From NCBI GenBank assembly GCA_905250075.1, contig CAJNOP010000026.1, forward strand, positions 1,348,419 to 1,412,418: a stretch of DNA of 64,000 bases, read 5' to 3'. The position numbers and the translations under genes are program-made. This DNA is from Rotaria sp. Silwood1 (taxonomy: Eukaryota > Rotifera > Eurotatoria > Philodinida > Philodinidae). Within the stretch, counting starts at the first letter, position 1. Each line of letters starts with the position of its first letter. Shown here in pieces: positions 38,100-51,000 of this stretch. Below the pieces are notes generated by a model. The model was not told the origin of the DNA. It did no database searches and was given only the letters and a program-made list of their open reading frames with translations.

Positions 38100-38670
38100 C
38101 CTATAGGGAAAAATGGGTATTTTTGAAATAACTCAGGAACGGCTCGACCGGTCTTTCTCATCTTCGAACTTGACCGAGGTATTGTCAAGACTAAGCTTTG
38201 TAGAAAGTTTCATCACAATCTGACTCTGCTGTCAAAAGTTATTATGTAAACAGTCAATCGGACGGACGGACACACTGACTATTCTATAGTCAACTCACTT
38301 TTTGAGTATACTAAACTATGATTCGGTTCAAAACTAATATCAGATTCAGAATCAGCGTTAAAAACTGAGTCGATTTATATATGCTGTGAATGATTCTGAG
38401 AAAAAAAATTTTTTTTTGAAAAAATCCCTGTACCCCCCCTCAGGGATGGTCTTCTCAAAAATGACAATTTTTTCGATAACTCAGCCATTTCTTGACGGAT
38501 CCTGCTCATCTTCGAACTCGACCGAGACATTGTTAAGACTGAACTGTGTAGAAAATTTCATCGCGATTGGACTCTCCTTTCAAAAGTTATCGTGTATACG
38601 GCCGGACGGCCGGCCGGACGGACGGCCGGACACACAGACCGATTTTAGTAGTGTACTCACTTTTTGAGTA
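38100..38670 (+). repeat. Two diverged tandem copies of a 200-bp dispersed repeat
   Basis: Copies at about 38110-38310 and 38455-38670 share the order ATAACTCAG, CTCATCTTCGAACT, GACCGAG, TTGT.AAGACT, GTAGAAA.TTTCATC, CAAAAGTTAT, a GGACGGAC-type G/C-rich run, and CTCACTTTTTGAGTA. Spacing is about 345 bp. The second copy ends in a striking CCGGACGGCCGG cluster (38600-38632), the most G/C-rich spot in the window. The two copies end in CTCACTTTTTGAGTA, itself a short hairpin. Open frames across it are artefacts. It looks like a dispersed non-coding family; the class is unknown. Confidence 0.75.
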
Positions 38671-39028
38671 CACAATAAATAATCGTTCTTGTGCTCTTTA
38701 CGCTTTAACAGGCATACTATTCAATTCTTTTTTTTTATTTCCATTCTGTGATTCTGTCTCTCTCGTCTTTTGTATTTATGACGAAAAAATAATCATTGCT
38801 CTTTTCTTTTTTTGTGATTCTCAATGCTTTAGATAATAATCATACGACAAAAACAAAACCATTTTTATTTATTCAACTTGTAACGTACAAATTAATTAAT
38901 TACGTTACACTTTCGATGACCTACTGGAATTATTCAAAAAGTAAAAGAAGCACATAAACAAATTCGATGATTGTTACTACTTGTATTTCTATATAATTTA
39001 AGGTTGATAGTAACTGTTAAATTCTATT

Positions 39029-41314
39029 ATGAATGAAAAGCAATGTATGACGCATATATTAGGACATGAATTTAAATTTTATGTATTTTTCTTATGTTTT
39101 TCTATTATTGGATATATATTTGGTGTATATTATTGGCAAACATTTATTCGACTTCCTTGTACATCAACATTAATTCCAATGACACAAATAAAATATTCAT
39201 TTTATGATCATTTTCAATATCGAACAAAACAAACATGTTATAATGAAAATTCAAAATTATTTTTAACTATAGCTATAATATCATCATATGAACGTTTATT
39301 AATTTATTTACCTGCTATACTTAACACATGGATATTAACAACAACAAATGATATTGAAATAATTATATTTATTGAAGAAAAATCATTGACGTCAGAAGAA
39401 TCGATTGAAAACATTTTTTTTGAATTAAACAACAAGATAAACCAATCTATTAAATCTTGTTTATTTATTGTTAAATTAAAAAATGTTCAGAATAGTTATC
39501 CACCACAAAGAAAAAGTTTCTATGCTCTGAAATTTATTTATGCACTTTATAGTCAAAGAACATCATGGTTATTGCGTTTAGATGATAATGCTTACGTTAA
39601 CGTTGAAGAACTTGTTAAATGGCTTAAATTAATTGATCATCGAAAAACGTTGTATCTAGGACAAGGTGGATCTGGAAGGCGAAATGGGCCACCTATTCAT
39701 TTTCCACAAGAACAAGTAATTAATTAAATTAAATTAAATTAACTAAATTAATTTTATTTTTAGCTGTTTTGTATGGGTGGAAGTGGAGTTATACTTTCTC
39801 AAAGTACTTTAATTCAACTTGGTCCATGGCTTGATCAATGTTTAAATAATGAAATTCGTACTCCACATGAAGATGTTGAATTAGGTCGTTGCATAATAAA
39901 CCATGTTTATATTAGTTGTACAAGATCTGTCAATACAAACTCTTTATTTTATCATCATTACGGTCCTCGATATAAATTTGGTCATGATTTTACACCATCA
40001 ATTGTTTCTCAAGCATTAATTATGCATCCAATTAATGATCAAAATACATTTCAACAAATATATACTTTTTATATACGACTAAAACAAGAAAAAGAATATT
40101 TAGAAAATAATAAATCATTAAAAAAACTAATAAATAGACAAACTTATGTAACGTTTCAATCCAAAGTGGCATTTGATCTTTCACGAGATACATTTTATCA
40201 AAGGATTGATGTAAGATGGAAATCATATATTGAACAAGCTATTCAGTCATATATTGAAAAAACAAGGATAATTTGGCATCAACATTTATTTAATTGGACA
40301 TTGGTAAATGGTAAATTCGTATTCGGTTATCATTGTGTAAAGCCATCATACGGCTTAAAAGTAATAGTTGAAGTTCGATTAACTGCTCAAACTGTTTCTA
40401 CATATCCAACTAAAGTTGCTACTACTTATAAAAGATTTCGTATAAATCAACTATTTACAAATAAACATCATTTTGATTATCGCGAAATAAATAATATTGA
40501 AACCAATGATAATATTTATCAATTAAATCTTATTGTTGTTTCAAGTAATAAAGATGAAGCATTAATAAGATTTATAAATAATTATGAAAGTGAAGTATTA
40601 ATGTATCCATTAAGACATAAACATTTTACATTAACTATACTTTATTTTTCTTACAAAAAGGAAATAACTAATCGCATTACTGATCTTATAAATGGTTTAT
40701 CCATCAAATATATGTCAATTGTTCGTATATCAATTATTAATTCAAATCAAACTTCTTATAATCGTGGACTTGGTCGTCAATTAGCATCAAAATTATTTAC
40801 AAATAATCAATTATTATTTTTCTTAGATGCTGATCTTATATTTACTGGACAAGCATTAGATAATACTCGTCGTTTAATGATTCACCAATTATCTATATCA
40901 TCTTGTACAGTCTATTTTCCAATTATATTTTCAGTTTTTTCACATAGATCTGTTGCTAATGATGATTCAATGATTGATGTTAATTCAAAAAATGGTTTAT
41001 TTTCTATTTATGGTTTTGGAAATGTTGCTGTACGCAAACAAGATTTAGATGATATTGGTGGATGGGAAACTAATAATGATGATTGGGGTATGGAAGATGT
41101 TAATTTATTTCAACGATTTAGTGATTCTTCATCAGAATGTTATGTATTTCGAGCTGTTGAACCTGGTTTAAGACATTATTATCATAAAAAAATGTGCAAT
41201 GGAATTGTGAATAAAGTACGCGAACAAATGTGCCTTGATGCAGATGCAATTTTAATCGGATCACAAATGCATATGGTTAATTATTTATTTAATAATATGA
41301 CTTTGTCTATTTAA
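39029..41314 (+). CDS. CHSY1: Chondroitin sulfate synthase-like bifunctional glycosyltransferase
   Basis: Chondroitin synthases are Golgi type II proteins that add alternating GlcA and GalNAc to the chondroitin chain. Two exons, 39029-39715 and 39764-41314, are joined across a 48-nt intron made of TTAAA-like repeats; 745 aa against about 800 in vertebrate CHSY1. A membrane anchor lies at residues 15-37. The N-terminal beta-1,3-glucuronyltransferase (GT31) half has WLLRLDDNAYVNVEELVKWL, LYLGQGGSG, LFCMGGSGVILS and PHEDVELGRCI. The C-terminal GalNAc-transferase (GT7) half has FFLDADLIFTG (metal-binding DxD), VYFPIIFS, YGFGNVAVRKQDL and DDWGMEDVNLF. The GT31 DxD site normally reads DDD; here it is DDN, so the glucuronyltransferase side may be altered. 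Seen: both domains. Inferred: chain-polymerising activity. Confidence 0.9.
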
Positions 41315-41603
41315 GATTGTTATTGTCAAACATCAAATTCAGTTAGGCAATTTTCACATAGAAATAAATAAGTCAATCTTGCAAAAGATTCTTAATAAAA
41401 AAAATATTGTCAAAACTCTTTTAACAATAATGCAACAATGGCAGAAAGAGTTATGAACAGTTTTCGTAATTGAAATGATTTAGATCGGAGTGCTAAACTT
41501 TTGAAGAATTAGGCAAGAAAACTTGAACATAATTTTATCATATGTAACTGCTGGTGCAAAAGTCTTAGCATAAAATATGTATTTAGTTTTCATCTATTTA
41601 AAG

Positions 41604-42212
41604 ACAGCTGATTAGAGTTAGAAGCAGCTAGCTAGAATTAGAACTTTTGATGTTTCCAAATATATGTTTAAATTTCTCATGTGGAGTAAAATTGACCAAT
41701 TCTTAGTAAACTTTATGAAATAAGTTCAATATGGTGTTTATTCAAAGCAAAATAGCAGTTTTAGCGCAGCTCTTGGTCTACATAGTTTACATATTGGAGT
41801 AGGTTCAACTCAACATTACTAAATTCTGTAAAAAAAAAAAAAGACATATTACAATAAGAGAAATTTTGTCTATGCGTTTCCAATAAAGAGCCAGTTGCTA
41901 TGGAAAACAGTAGTGATGAAAAAAATTTCTATTTTAAATACTGTTTTTCAAAATATAAAAAGTTTTACAAACTATCGTACAAGACAAGAAAAACTAAACA
42001 ATTAAACACTGCTTCGTATATCGGTTTTGATAGTTTTCAATCGAAATACAGATGTTGACTAAAATATTGTAGAGATACTATGTTGAATCTTTGGAAACAA
42101 ACTAAAGCAAGCCGTTTAATCTAATACTAGAAGGAAATTTTGTACATATATTCAGCAATACCGAAAAAGTCTGATTCTGCAACTAACTGCTTCTGATTCT
42201 AACCAGTTGCCT
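41604..42212. mobile_element. Non-autonomous element with ~36-bp terminal inverted repeats
   Basis: The left end has GATTAGAGTTAGAAGCAGCT (41610). The right end, on the complement, reads GGTTAGAATCAGAAGCAGTT (about 42203). About 36 bp match imperfectly. The 610-bp body has no coding capacity. No target duplication was established. Confidence 0.5.
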
Positions 42213-42289
42213 TTCAGTGACTGAAAAATGATGAAAATTTATATGTGAACACTTTCGCGTCGTAGGTTATATAAATATTTAATAATTGT

Positions 42290-43300
42290 ATATTGAAGGA
42301 TATATGCTACTTCAATTAATGTAAGGGAAGTTAGCAGTCGATTCGAGGTTTTCGCAAAACGATTTATTCCATTGAGTGAGCCAGATGTAGCTCGACGAAC
42401 TCTATAGATTGGTACATGTTTCATTTTGATAAGAATAAAATTTAATCCTCAGGACCTTTCAAAAATCTGTAGCAAAGCTTTGGGCCTGAGTTTCCTCTGA
42501 CAATTTGCTCCACAAACTGAGCCACTTTTGAAACTTATCTCATTCGATGCAGCTCAAGGGGCCCTATCAATTGATATCTGTTTCAGCTTCAGAAAAATAA
42601 AATTGTGGTGGTTAGGATCGCTGGAAGATTTGTAGGAAGGCTTCGGACTCGGATTTCCTCTGATGACTCGCTCCACGAACAGAGCCACATCTGAATCTTA
42701 TCTCATTCGATGCAGCTCAACGAGCTCTATCGATCGGTACATGTTTCATTCGAATAAAACTAAAATTTCGACCAATAAGGTTTCCAAAAAACTTTCAAAC
42801 GGCATTCGGATCATGTTACCTTCGACGATCCATTCCTACGCTTGATTCACTAATGAAACACAGTTCAATCGATGCAATGTGAGGAGCTCTATCGAATGAT
42901 GTATGTTTGAATATAGTTATTGTATATCTTCATAGACAAGAATACTTATAAAATCAAGATATGTACTCTTTTTTGATTTTTTTCATTCAACAATTCGCTG
43001 GCCAATTTGAACTACTGATCGACCAAAGCGGAATTATTGCTATGTCCCGAGCCATCTCGAGTGATATGTTTCATTATAATTATCTTTGGTGATAATGTTG
43101 GAAATTAGAGTCCTGCTGACTAAAATTTTGTTCTCATCAAAGTGAAAGATATACCAAACAATAGATCTCGTCGAGCTGTATCTGGCTTACTGCATCTATG
43201 ATGTGGCTCACCCAATGGAACAAATCATTTTGCGAAAAACTCGAATCGGCTGCTAGCTTCCCTTACATCTTCAATTATTAGATTTTAATTGATCAATACT
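42290..43300. repeat. Palindromic element with internal minisatellite-like monomers
   Basis: Outer arms: GTAAGGGAAGTTAGCAGTCG at 42321 and its complement version GTAAGGGAAGCTAGCAGCCG ending near 43268. The match continues inward through TTTTCGCAAAACGATTTATT, CCATTGAGTGAGCCA and the GCTCGACGA block for more than 110 bp. The interior repeats a module of about 165 bp: TTTCCTCTGA, a GCTCCACRAACxGAGCCAC block, TCATTCGATGCAGCTCAA, GAGCTCTATCGAT and a GTACATGTTTCATT-like end. Modules begin near 42488 and 42656, with weaker copies after 42820. The copies near the right arm are in reverse orientation, so the array itself is palindromic. There is no transposase. Confidence 0.75.
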
Positions 43301-43712
43301 CGCTAGTATGCTCCTCCTTACTGTTGTTAAAAATGATTATTAAATAATAGTTGACAACGTGCTCCAGCCTATGATCAAGTCGCGATCTATTGAAGATGAG
43401 TTTTGAATAACTTTAAAGATATAAATGCATCTGCACATCGATATTATAGTTAATGGTTTTGAAAAAAGAACAGGTTTGAAAATTCATTTTGTATAAGTAA
43501 TCGTTATAAAGCGACCTCTCTCTTAAATAAGAAATGCCCAAATGGAGGTGTTGTGAAGTTACCTAAACAATAAGAATGTCGTCTGTCGAAATCTACAAAA
43601 CTGAAAAGACGTATTACGTTTCTAGAAAAAAAATATCTTCATGAATAATAATTTAATACAATGATTATCAGAAATATCTACATAATTTAATTTTAGATTA
43701 ATTTTTCATGAT

Positions 43713-46050
43713 ATGAATTCGATACCAAAAACTAATTCTTGTTCTTCTTCTTCTTCTTTATATATTCCTTATGACAAACCAGTATCAACATGGAAAACAC
43801 TTTCAACAAGTTTAAATCCTGCTGAATGTGATTATGTAAAATTTTATTTGGGTCAAGCATTAATTGAACAATGTGAAGAAATTGAAAATGAAATTGATAG
43901 TCTACTTGACATCTGGCGAGAATATCGGTAAGAAAAAAACTGTTCTTTTCTTTTATTGAATAACACAAAAACAACTCTTTCTACGAATCTAGAAATGAAA
44001 CTGTTGCCAATTGTACAGATTCAACAATTCATACATTAGCTGAACCACCTGTACTACGAAAACGTTTAACGACTGAAATTGAATTTTTTGTTAAACATAT
44101 TCATGAACAATGTGCAAAAGATGATCATATATTTCATCGTCGTTTATCCAATGGACATAATTGGAATGCTATTAATTATGCACTTGTAACAGGTACTGGT
44201 GATGATGAACGTCGTATCCGTGAACGACCTGTATCAGCACGTGATCGTCATGGACGAGAAACACCAACATTAGTTATTCCAGAACCAGCTGCAAATATTG
44301 ATGAAACGAAAATAATGAATTCTCTTTCACCACGAACATTATCAAATATTGATATAAATACTGTACGTAATAAATTAAAAGATTTTACAATTGATGATAT
44401 TATACAACGTTTAAGACAAGCAATTATTGATGATATTAAAACCCTTGAAAATCATGTTACTTATGTACATGTAAGGTTTCTTTGTTTTCTTTTCTATTTT
44501 ATTATTTTTTCTGATTGGTTTTTACTTTAGCAAAAATTAGAAGAAGAAGCAGATTATCGTGCAAAAACAAGAGGCCTTTTACGAGAACCAACTCTCGGAG
44601 GTAATGATATAAGACATGTTCAGCTGATAATTGATAATTGTTTATCACACAAGCAATTATCTATTGTAATAGAAAGAGCAAAAAAAACGAAATAAGCATA
44701 CTTTAATGGTACTGTTATAGGATTATAGACAGTCTCGAAATGAAACGATGTAGATTTTTATTAAGTTAATAGAAATATGAACAAATCTTTAACTGAAAAA
44801 CAAAATATCTCACGAAGCTAAACAATAGTCAGATGAAATTACGCGAGAGTTTATCAATCTCCAAAAGTAAATGCTACTATGAGATAAGTACGATAATCAT
44901 TATTCAAACATTCATAAAATACTGAATTACCTATTTTATAGAAATGAGAATCACTCATTTGATAATAAAGTGATTATTTTATACTTCTTTGATGATAATT
45001 AAAACATATATCTCCTTGTGTTTTTGAACTATAAATATATTTCTTAGATGATATTGCTTGACAGAGCCTTACAGAAGCATCTATATTAAAATCTACGAAG
45101 TACTGATGACAGATAAATGTATGAATGAAGAAAATAATGTTCCAAAGTTTTCAGAATGTTTAAAAACTTCAATTTGTCGAATTCTGTGCTGGTAAATGCA
45201 TCAAAATAGAAATCCAATAGGATACTATTCTACGAGGACGGTTTATTAATGTCATCAGATTAACTTCATAAAGAAAGGTTTCGTAACTTTTCTAATAACT
45301 AGATCTTGATGAATCAAGTAAATATCCAAAAAGTACCAATCAGAAATGTATAGCATCATATTGATATCGATTTCTATTAGAAATCATCAGTTAAAAATGC
45401 ACAAGTTTTAAATAATTGTTCTAGTTTTCTTCTTTTTCAAACTTTTCCACTAGTAATATATCAGAATTAATATTATTCTAATTTTATTTAGAACTTAGAG
45501 ATGAACGTAATCGACTTGAAAAAGAAATATTTAGTACTACCAATACAACAGATCCACTAGAGACATCAAGTTCATTACAAAAGTAAAAATTAAAATTTTC
45601 TTGTTTTTCTTTTTTTTAATTAAGTCGAATATTAGCTCTCATAGACAAACATCGGCACATGATACTAGTCGTCGTTCATCGGCAAGTTCATTAACTAGTT
45701 CGATTCAAAGTCCTCGATCATCATTAGATGAAATAACAACAAAAATTACTCCTTCGCATGGACCTTTACGTGCTTTTGCAACTGATCCATCGACAACAAC
45801 TAAACCTCGTTTATCAATTGATCGGAAAGTTTCTACATTACCAACAACAACTGCGAAGTCAAATACACCTGTATTAGTTCGTTTGGGTTCAATCAAACAA
45901 CAAGATTTATTGAAAAAATATCCATCATTAACGACAACAACTACAAATGCAACAAAATCGACTAAAACTCGAGAAACTTCAACAACACGTATCAATTCAG
46001 CTGATAAATTTCGTCAAATGGTGCTTGATTGTCGAGAAATCAGCAACTGA
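43713..46050 (+). CDS. CCDC24: CCDC24-like coiled-coil protein
   Basis: Five exons: 43713-43927, 43993-44470, 44531-44600, 45492-45582 and 45636-46050; 422 aa, phases continuous. Recognisable CCDC24 family blocks are an N-terminal helical segment (WKTLSTSLNPAECDYVKFYL), a middle helix (EPPVLRKRLTTEIEFFVKHI), and DINTVRNKLKDFTIDDIIQR. A coiled coil then ends in REPTLGELRDERNRLEKEIF, close to the human REPTLAELKEQ...E.E. The C-terminal 140 residues are Ser/Thr-rich low complexity with no domain. The function of CCDC24 is not established. The fourth exon follows an 891-bp intron. The last acceptor was chosen at 45634-45635 because it alone keeps the frame. Confidence 0.8.
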
Positions 46051-46771
46051 ATATATAACATTCGATAAAAAATAATTAATTTCTAGATGATAATCTAGTT
46101 TCCATTAATTTTTATTTTGTATTCAAGTTTAATTTTTCTTTTTTTGAAGTTCTATAATGATAATTCACTATTGATAATAATATTTACTTTTATTTTATTT
46201 AAATAATATTGAATTACATATGTACATAAATGTTTGAAATGAAAATATTAACCTGTTTTTTTGTGTCCTTATAGAAAAGAAATTTTACTGAAGTTTATAC
46301 ATATATATGGAAACATTTCTCATTAATCTGAAATAAAAAAGTAAGAATGTAAGTTATTTTTATCATAGATTTATGTACGAAATTACCTAACGGAAAAAAG
46401 AAGCATCCTCAAAATTGAGTCCGCATTTTTCATATATAATTCAGAATAACAGGGTAATATATCGAAGTCTATTTCGCTTTAATAAAAACATGTTGAAACA
46501 ATTTGTCTTTTCTAAGTTGATAGGAATTATTTTTTCCACTTCCGAATTGTATATGACTTGATTTTGTTATACATTCATAAACTAAATAATAGAAGAAGAA
46601 AGGAAGAACTTTCCTTCAACGAATCTGTAACTTTTATATTGATTCATTAAATCAATCTTTCAAAACAATAGTTCATAATTGTATAAATCAAAACATTGTC
46701 AGAAGAATAATGTATCACATATTGGATACATCTTTGAAATATGAACAAACGAAACTTTGATCAAAGAGTAA
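46051..46771. other. Intergenic, no gene seen
   Basis: A+T-rich gap after the CCDC24-like gene with no coding signal. Confidence 0.5.
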
Positions 46772-47160
46772 TTGTCGAGTAAAAATTTCGAATCAAAAGT
46801 TAAAACAACTGCTACCATGTTAAATAATTGTTGTAATATGAATCAGTGTAAATTAGCCAAACGTTTCAGATTTAATCAATCAACGACCAGTTGTAACTTA
46901 CGAAAAAGAGCATTGATTATTATGAGAAAATGTCAAAATGTTTCAAAGGTGAACCACAAGACTCAAGAAAAACATTGAAGAGTTGCACGAAAGGATGTAT
47001 CGAGGTTGTGATATTATTTTAGATGACGAAAGCTATTTCAAGTTAAGTGGAAACCATACTGCGGCAAATCAATAGTATAACTCTAGCTACTCGAAAATAA
47101 TATAAAATCGTTTGGTATACTTGCTGGTAGATAAACATTATGTTTCAGCTGTTTTGCAAG
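46772..47160 (+). pseudogene. Tc1/mariner-superfamily transposase fossil
   Basis: The frame at 46850-46975 (QCKLAKRFRFNQSTTSCNLR then KRALIIMRKCQNVSKV) and, after a stop, ELHERMYRGCDIILDDESYF then KLSGNHTAANQ (46980-47073) follow the order of a Tc1/mariner-type transposase. The DDESYF motif marks the first or second catalytic aspartate region. Stops and frameshifts interrupt it, and no terminal inverted repeats were located. It is unrelated in sequence to the Tc1-like element at 11041-12895. Confidence 0.65.
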
Positions 47161-48099
47161 GTTTGACTTATTGAATCAATATAGAAGTTGCAAATTCGCT
47201 GAGCAAGTATTGCGAATTCGTCTTTTGTCACTTTGTTTATAAATAAATAACCAAATCAGGCAATATTTTGTCCTGTTATTAGAGATATAAGCCGATGCAT
47301 TGATTAGTGTCTGCGGTAGCCGAAGCTTTTCGATGGGTCATTTTAAAAATTTTCTTAGTTTTGAGGAATTCAAAAAATGAAAAACGGAAAAAATGATGGA
47401 AGAGAACTTGTTAATAACAAATCAGACAGTAACATATCCAAAAACCTGATTTGGAATGTCGGAAATTTTCAAAAACCAGAGATCTATTTTTGAGTCGCGG
47501 CGACGACTCTGTCTATCGGCTTACGCTTCTACCTGTTATTTTGAGTTATACGTGAAAGGTGTGGATTCGTTTTAAAGGTGTTTCTATTTTTTGTTGTCTT
47601 TTCGTTTATGATCATGGGATAAAAAAAGTATTTTTTTTTCAGCACCTTTCTATTGAAATGAGATGGAAGCCGACATTTATGTCATTACTTCTATATCACA
47701 CACATTATCTTAGTTTAAAATTGAAAATTGACACAAAAAAAGAATTTATCTAGTAAAAAAAAAGCCGACATAAAATATGTTTATTTGTTCGATGTTTCAT
47801 AACAACTAACATTGATAGATTACTTGTAAATAGATGCATAAAAGACGAATTATCTGATATTTAGTGACTAATACTTAAAAATTATTTTAAAATAACAAAC
47901 TTTAATTCAAATGACATACAAATATGAATTATTGAATGTCTCATACTATCAATATAACACTTAATTTTTTCTATTTATGCATTCCAAACTCAACTGCATT
48001 CTCACATCAACTTTGACATATACATATTTTCATATTTTGTATTCGATATTAATAGTTCAATGATTTTCAACGATTACTCTTTTGAAGAATGATTGAGTT
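47161..48099. other. Intergenic, no gene seen
   Basis: No coding signal beyond chance short frames. Confidence 0.45.
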
Positions 48100-51000
48100 A
48101 TTTTAAAGGGATATATTTTTAGAAAAAAAGTAATAATTTCAGTCACATATTTGCTGATCGTTATCATTTCTATCAATATTTACCTGCTATCATGTGATTT
48201 TTTTGTCCTTTTACTAATTGATGTTTCATATATGCGCAAATGAGATAAAACAAGACCATTACTTTATTTTTATGAAATATAGTATATTAGAAAAGACTTT
48301 TTATGCAAATTCAAATATTTCTCATTGTGCTTTTTTTAGTATGATAAAAATGACTAAAGAAAAATTATTAGAAAATTTGAAAACTCATCTAACGAACTTT
48401 TATTTGATATAGTTGAGTATTTAATGCTTTTCATGATCATAATTATCGAATCAATAGTATTCTCAATGATGATCATTTACTTATGAAAGTGACCTTTATC
48501 CGAATGCCAACGTTGTAATCTTTATTCAAATTGTAAAAGTAGGAAGCTCAAATTCATGTTCTTCATGTATAGCCACAGATTTACAAAAGTGTTCTATCAT
48601 GTCACGTGCTACTCGATTATCAATTCATGATTGAATGAGTGTATATAAAATATCGAATGTCAAGTCTTGTCTATATACTATTAAAATAGATGATTTTCTT
48701 ACTGCAACTGATCATAATAAAGCTTTTGTTATAGAAAGTCTGCTTGATTTATCTCATAGTCTTAGACTTTCATTGAAATTAGCATATCTTTTCAGTGATA
48801 TTGTTTATAGTAGTTTCACACTAAGAAAAAAAGCATCATGTTTAGAACAATTATCAATAACTGGATGTACTATTTCATTACTATTGCTTATTAATTTAAT
48901 TATAAATACATTTAATTTATATTCGTTTCAAATGAAAATTTACAGAGATATTTCAAGTCCAGATTTTTCTATTTTTCAACAAATAACTACAGCAATTCTT
49001 AAATTTGTTGGATTTAGTAATGATAACTTTCAGAATTCTTTTAGTTCTATGGCTTGTCTTATTAGCCTTCATCTTGATGATGAAACATCAATTTCAACAG
49101 CACGTCTCTTTGTATCCAATACAGTACATATAGCTAAAGCATCAGCTGAATATTTTAATCTCCAGTAGAAATAAAAACGAACGAAATTGAGATCCTTAGT
49201 TTTCAACTGTTGAAATGTAACATTAAAATATTTTCTTCTATTAAAATGTTCTAAATATTGTTATTCCCATATCGACTACATGAATAAAACGACCGAGTAA
49301 AAGATTTCATGAGATTTTTTATTAGTAGTGTTTCATAGACAAAAAAAGTACTGCTAAATATATATTATTGCTAGGGTAATCAAAATAGAAACTCAACGAT
49401 AGTGAACAATAAGATACGCTATATTTCTGCCTACAGTATTATGATGACATACAGCTCGTATTTTTTTGTTCTAGGTTGAATTAAAGCAAATAGTCAGTGT
49501 GAGTTAGAAAAAGATTATCAATATACAGAATGTAAAAATAAAAGTAAGGGTGTTTAATAAAGGCAGTTATCGATTTGCACTTGTAAAGTAATCATGCAAG
49601 AAAATGCTCCGAGCAGCCAGTGACAATGCGCAGGTTGAAATCTGAGAAAATATTCAATACACTGTAGAGTAGTAAACGTCGACAAAAAAAAATAATGTTT
49701 TTTCATAATATAGAACCACTGTAGTCGTATAATTCTAGTAATCGTTTATGATGTACTTATTTTTGGCAGACTCATTTTGAAAGCTGTTTGGGAACATAGA
49801 TGAAAATGTCTATTCGAATTTCAAAAAATAATTTTATTAAGATCGATTATCATTGATATGTCTCTATATATCAGAAACATGCATTAATATTTCGTTAAAT
49901 TTTCTATGTAAAATGAGTATAAGTGCTAGATATGGTAAAGATGGTCTCGGAGCTGGGATAAAATGCTGCTTTTTTTGGCCATAAGCGTGGTCAAAAAGAG
50001 CTAGTCATGCTCATACTATCATTAGTAAGCCAGTATGTTAGAATACACTCATAAAAATACTTAGAATAATATGCTAGAAACCCTAAATATATAAATATGA
50101 AATTTTTCGAATACTAGTTGAGCTTGACTAAATACTGATGTGAACCATTCGGATTTCTTTTTTTAAGCAAATTCATTAGGAAGAGCATAGGAATTTGTTT
50201 TTTCCGATATGTATTGGATTTAAATGAACCTTTGAATTTATGTTTCAATAGTATATATCATAGTTAACAGGAGAAATCACATGAGTTTGAAGTACTCGAA
50301 TTAATTGTGAAAAGTTCTCTTAGACAGAAAAGAATTAACGTATAACATGGATAAAGCTTCGCAAACTAAGTAAACTACTAATTGATTTAGACAAGAGTTT
50401 ACAAAATAAGATCATATTAAACATCATAAGTGAACAATTTTAATATTTTCTTTTGAGTTTTGTTTTTGTTACTGTGTTATCAGAAGCTCCAATCCAAAAT
50501 TTATCAAGAATACTTTATGCATCATATACCATCGATCATAATATTGATACAAAAAATGTAACTTCAATTTCATCTATGCTTACAACCATTCTTAATGCTT
50601 TAATATCATAATAATCAGACACACATATGGTGCAATACATCCTTGTTTTAAAAAACAGCCTATAGCAATCCCCTGCTCGTCTGAATAGATACTTAAAATG
50701 AAACTACATTTTTTCAAGAACTTTCATCAATCATTCAAGGTCCCTTAAATAAAAGAAACTTTTTCAAACTATCTATTGTATTGAACAAAATTAATAAAGT
50801 CAATTTATTATTATTTAAATATAGAATAATAATCTGAACACATTTCTATTGTCAAGAAACCTTCAATAGACAAATCAATCATATTAATAATAAAGAAACT
50901 TATTTGTTTATACATTCACAATATCTTTTATTACAAAACCATTTATGAAAGCAGATCCAAATTGATCTTAACCAGAAACATAATTAAGAAAAATGATCGG

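Noticed and set aside
38386-38836. ORFs containing RPDGRPDGR
   Set aside because: This is the GGACGG cluster of the dispersed repeat read as protein. The sister copy has no matching frame.
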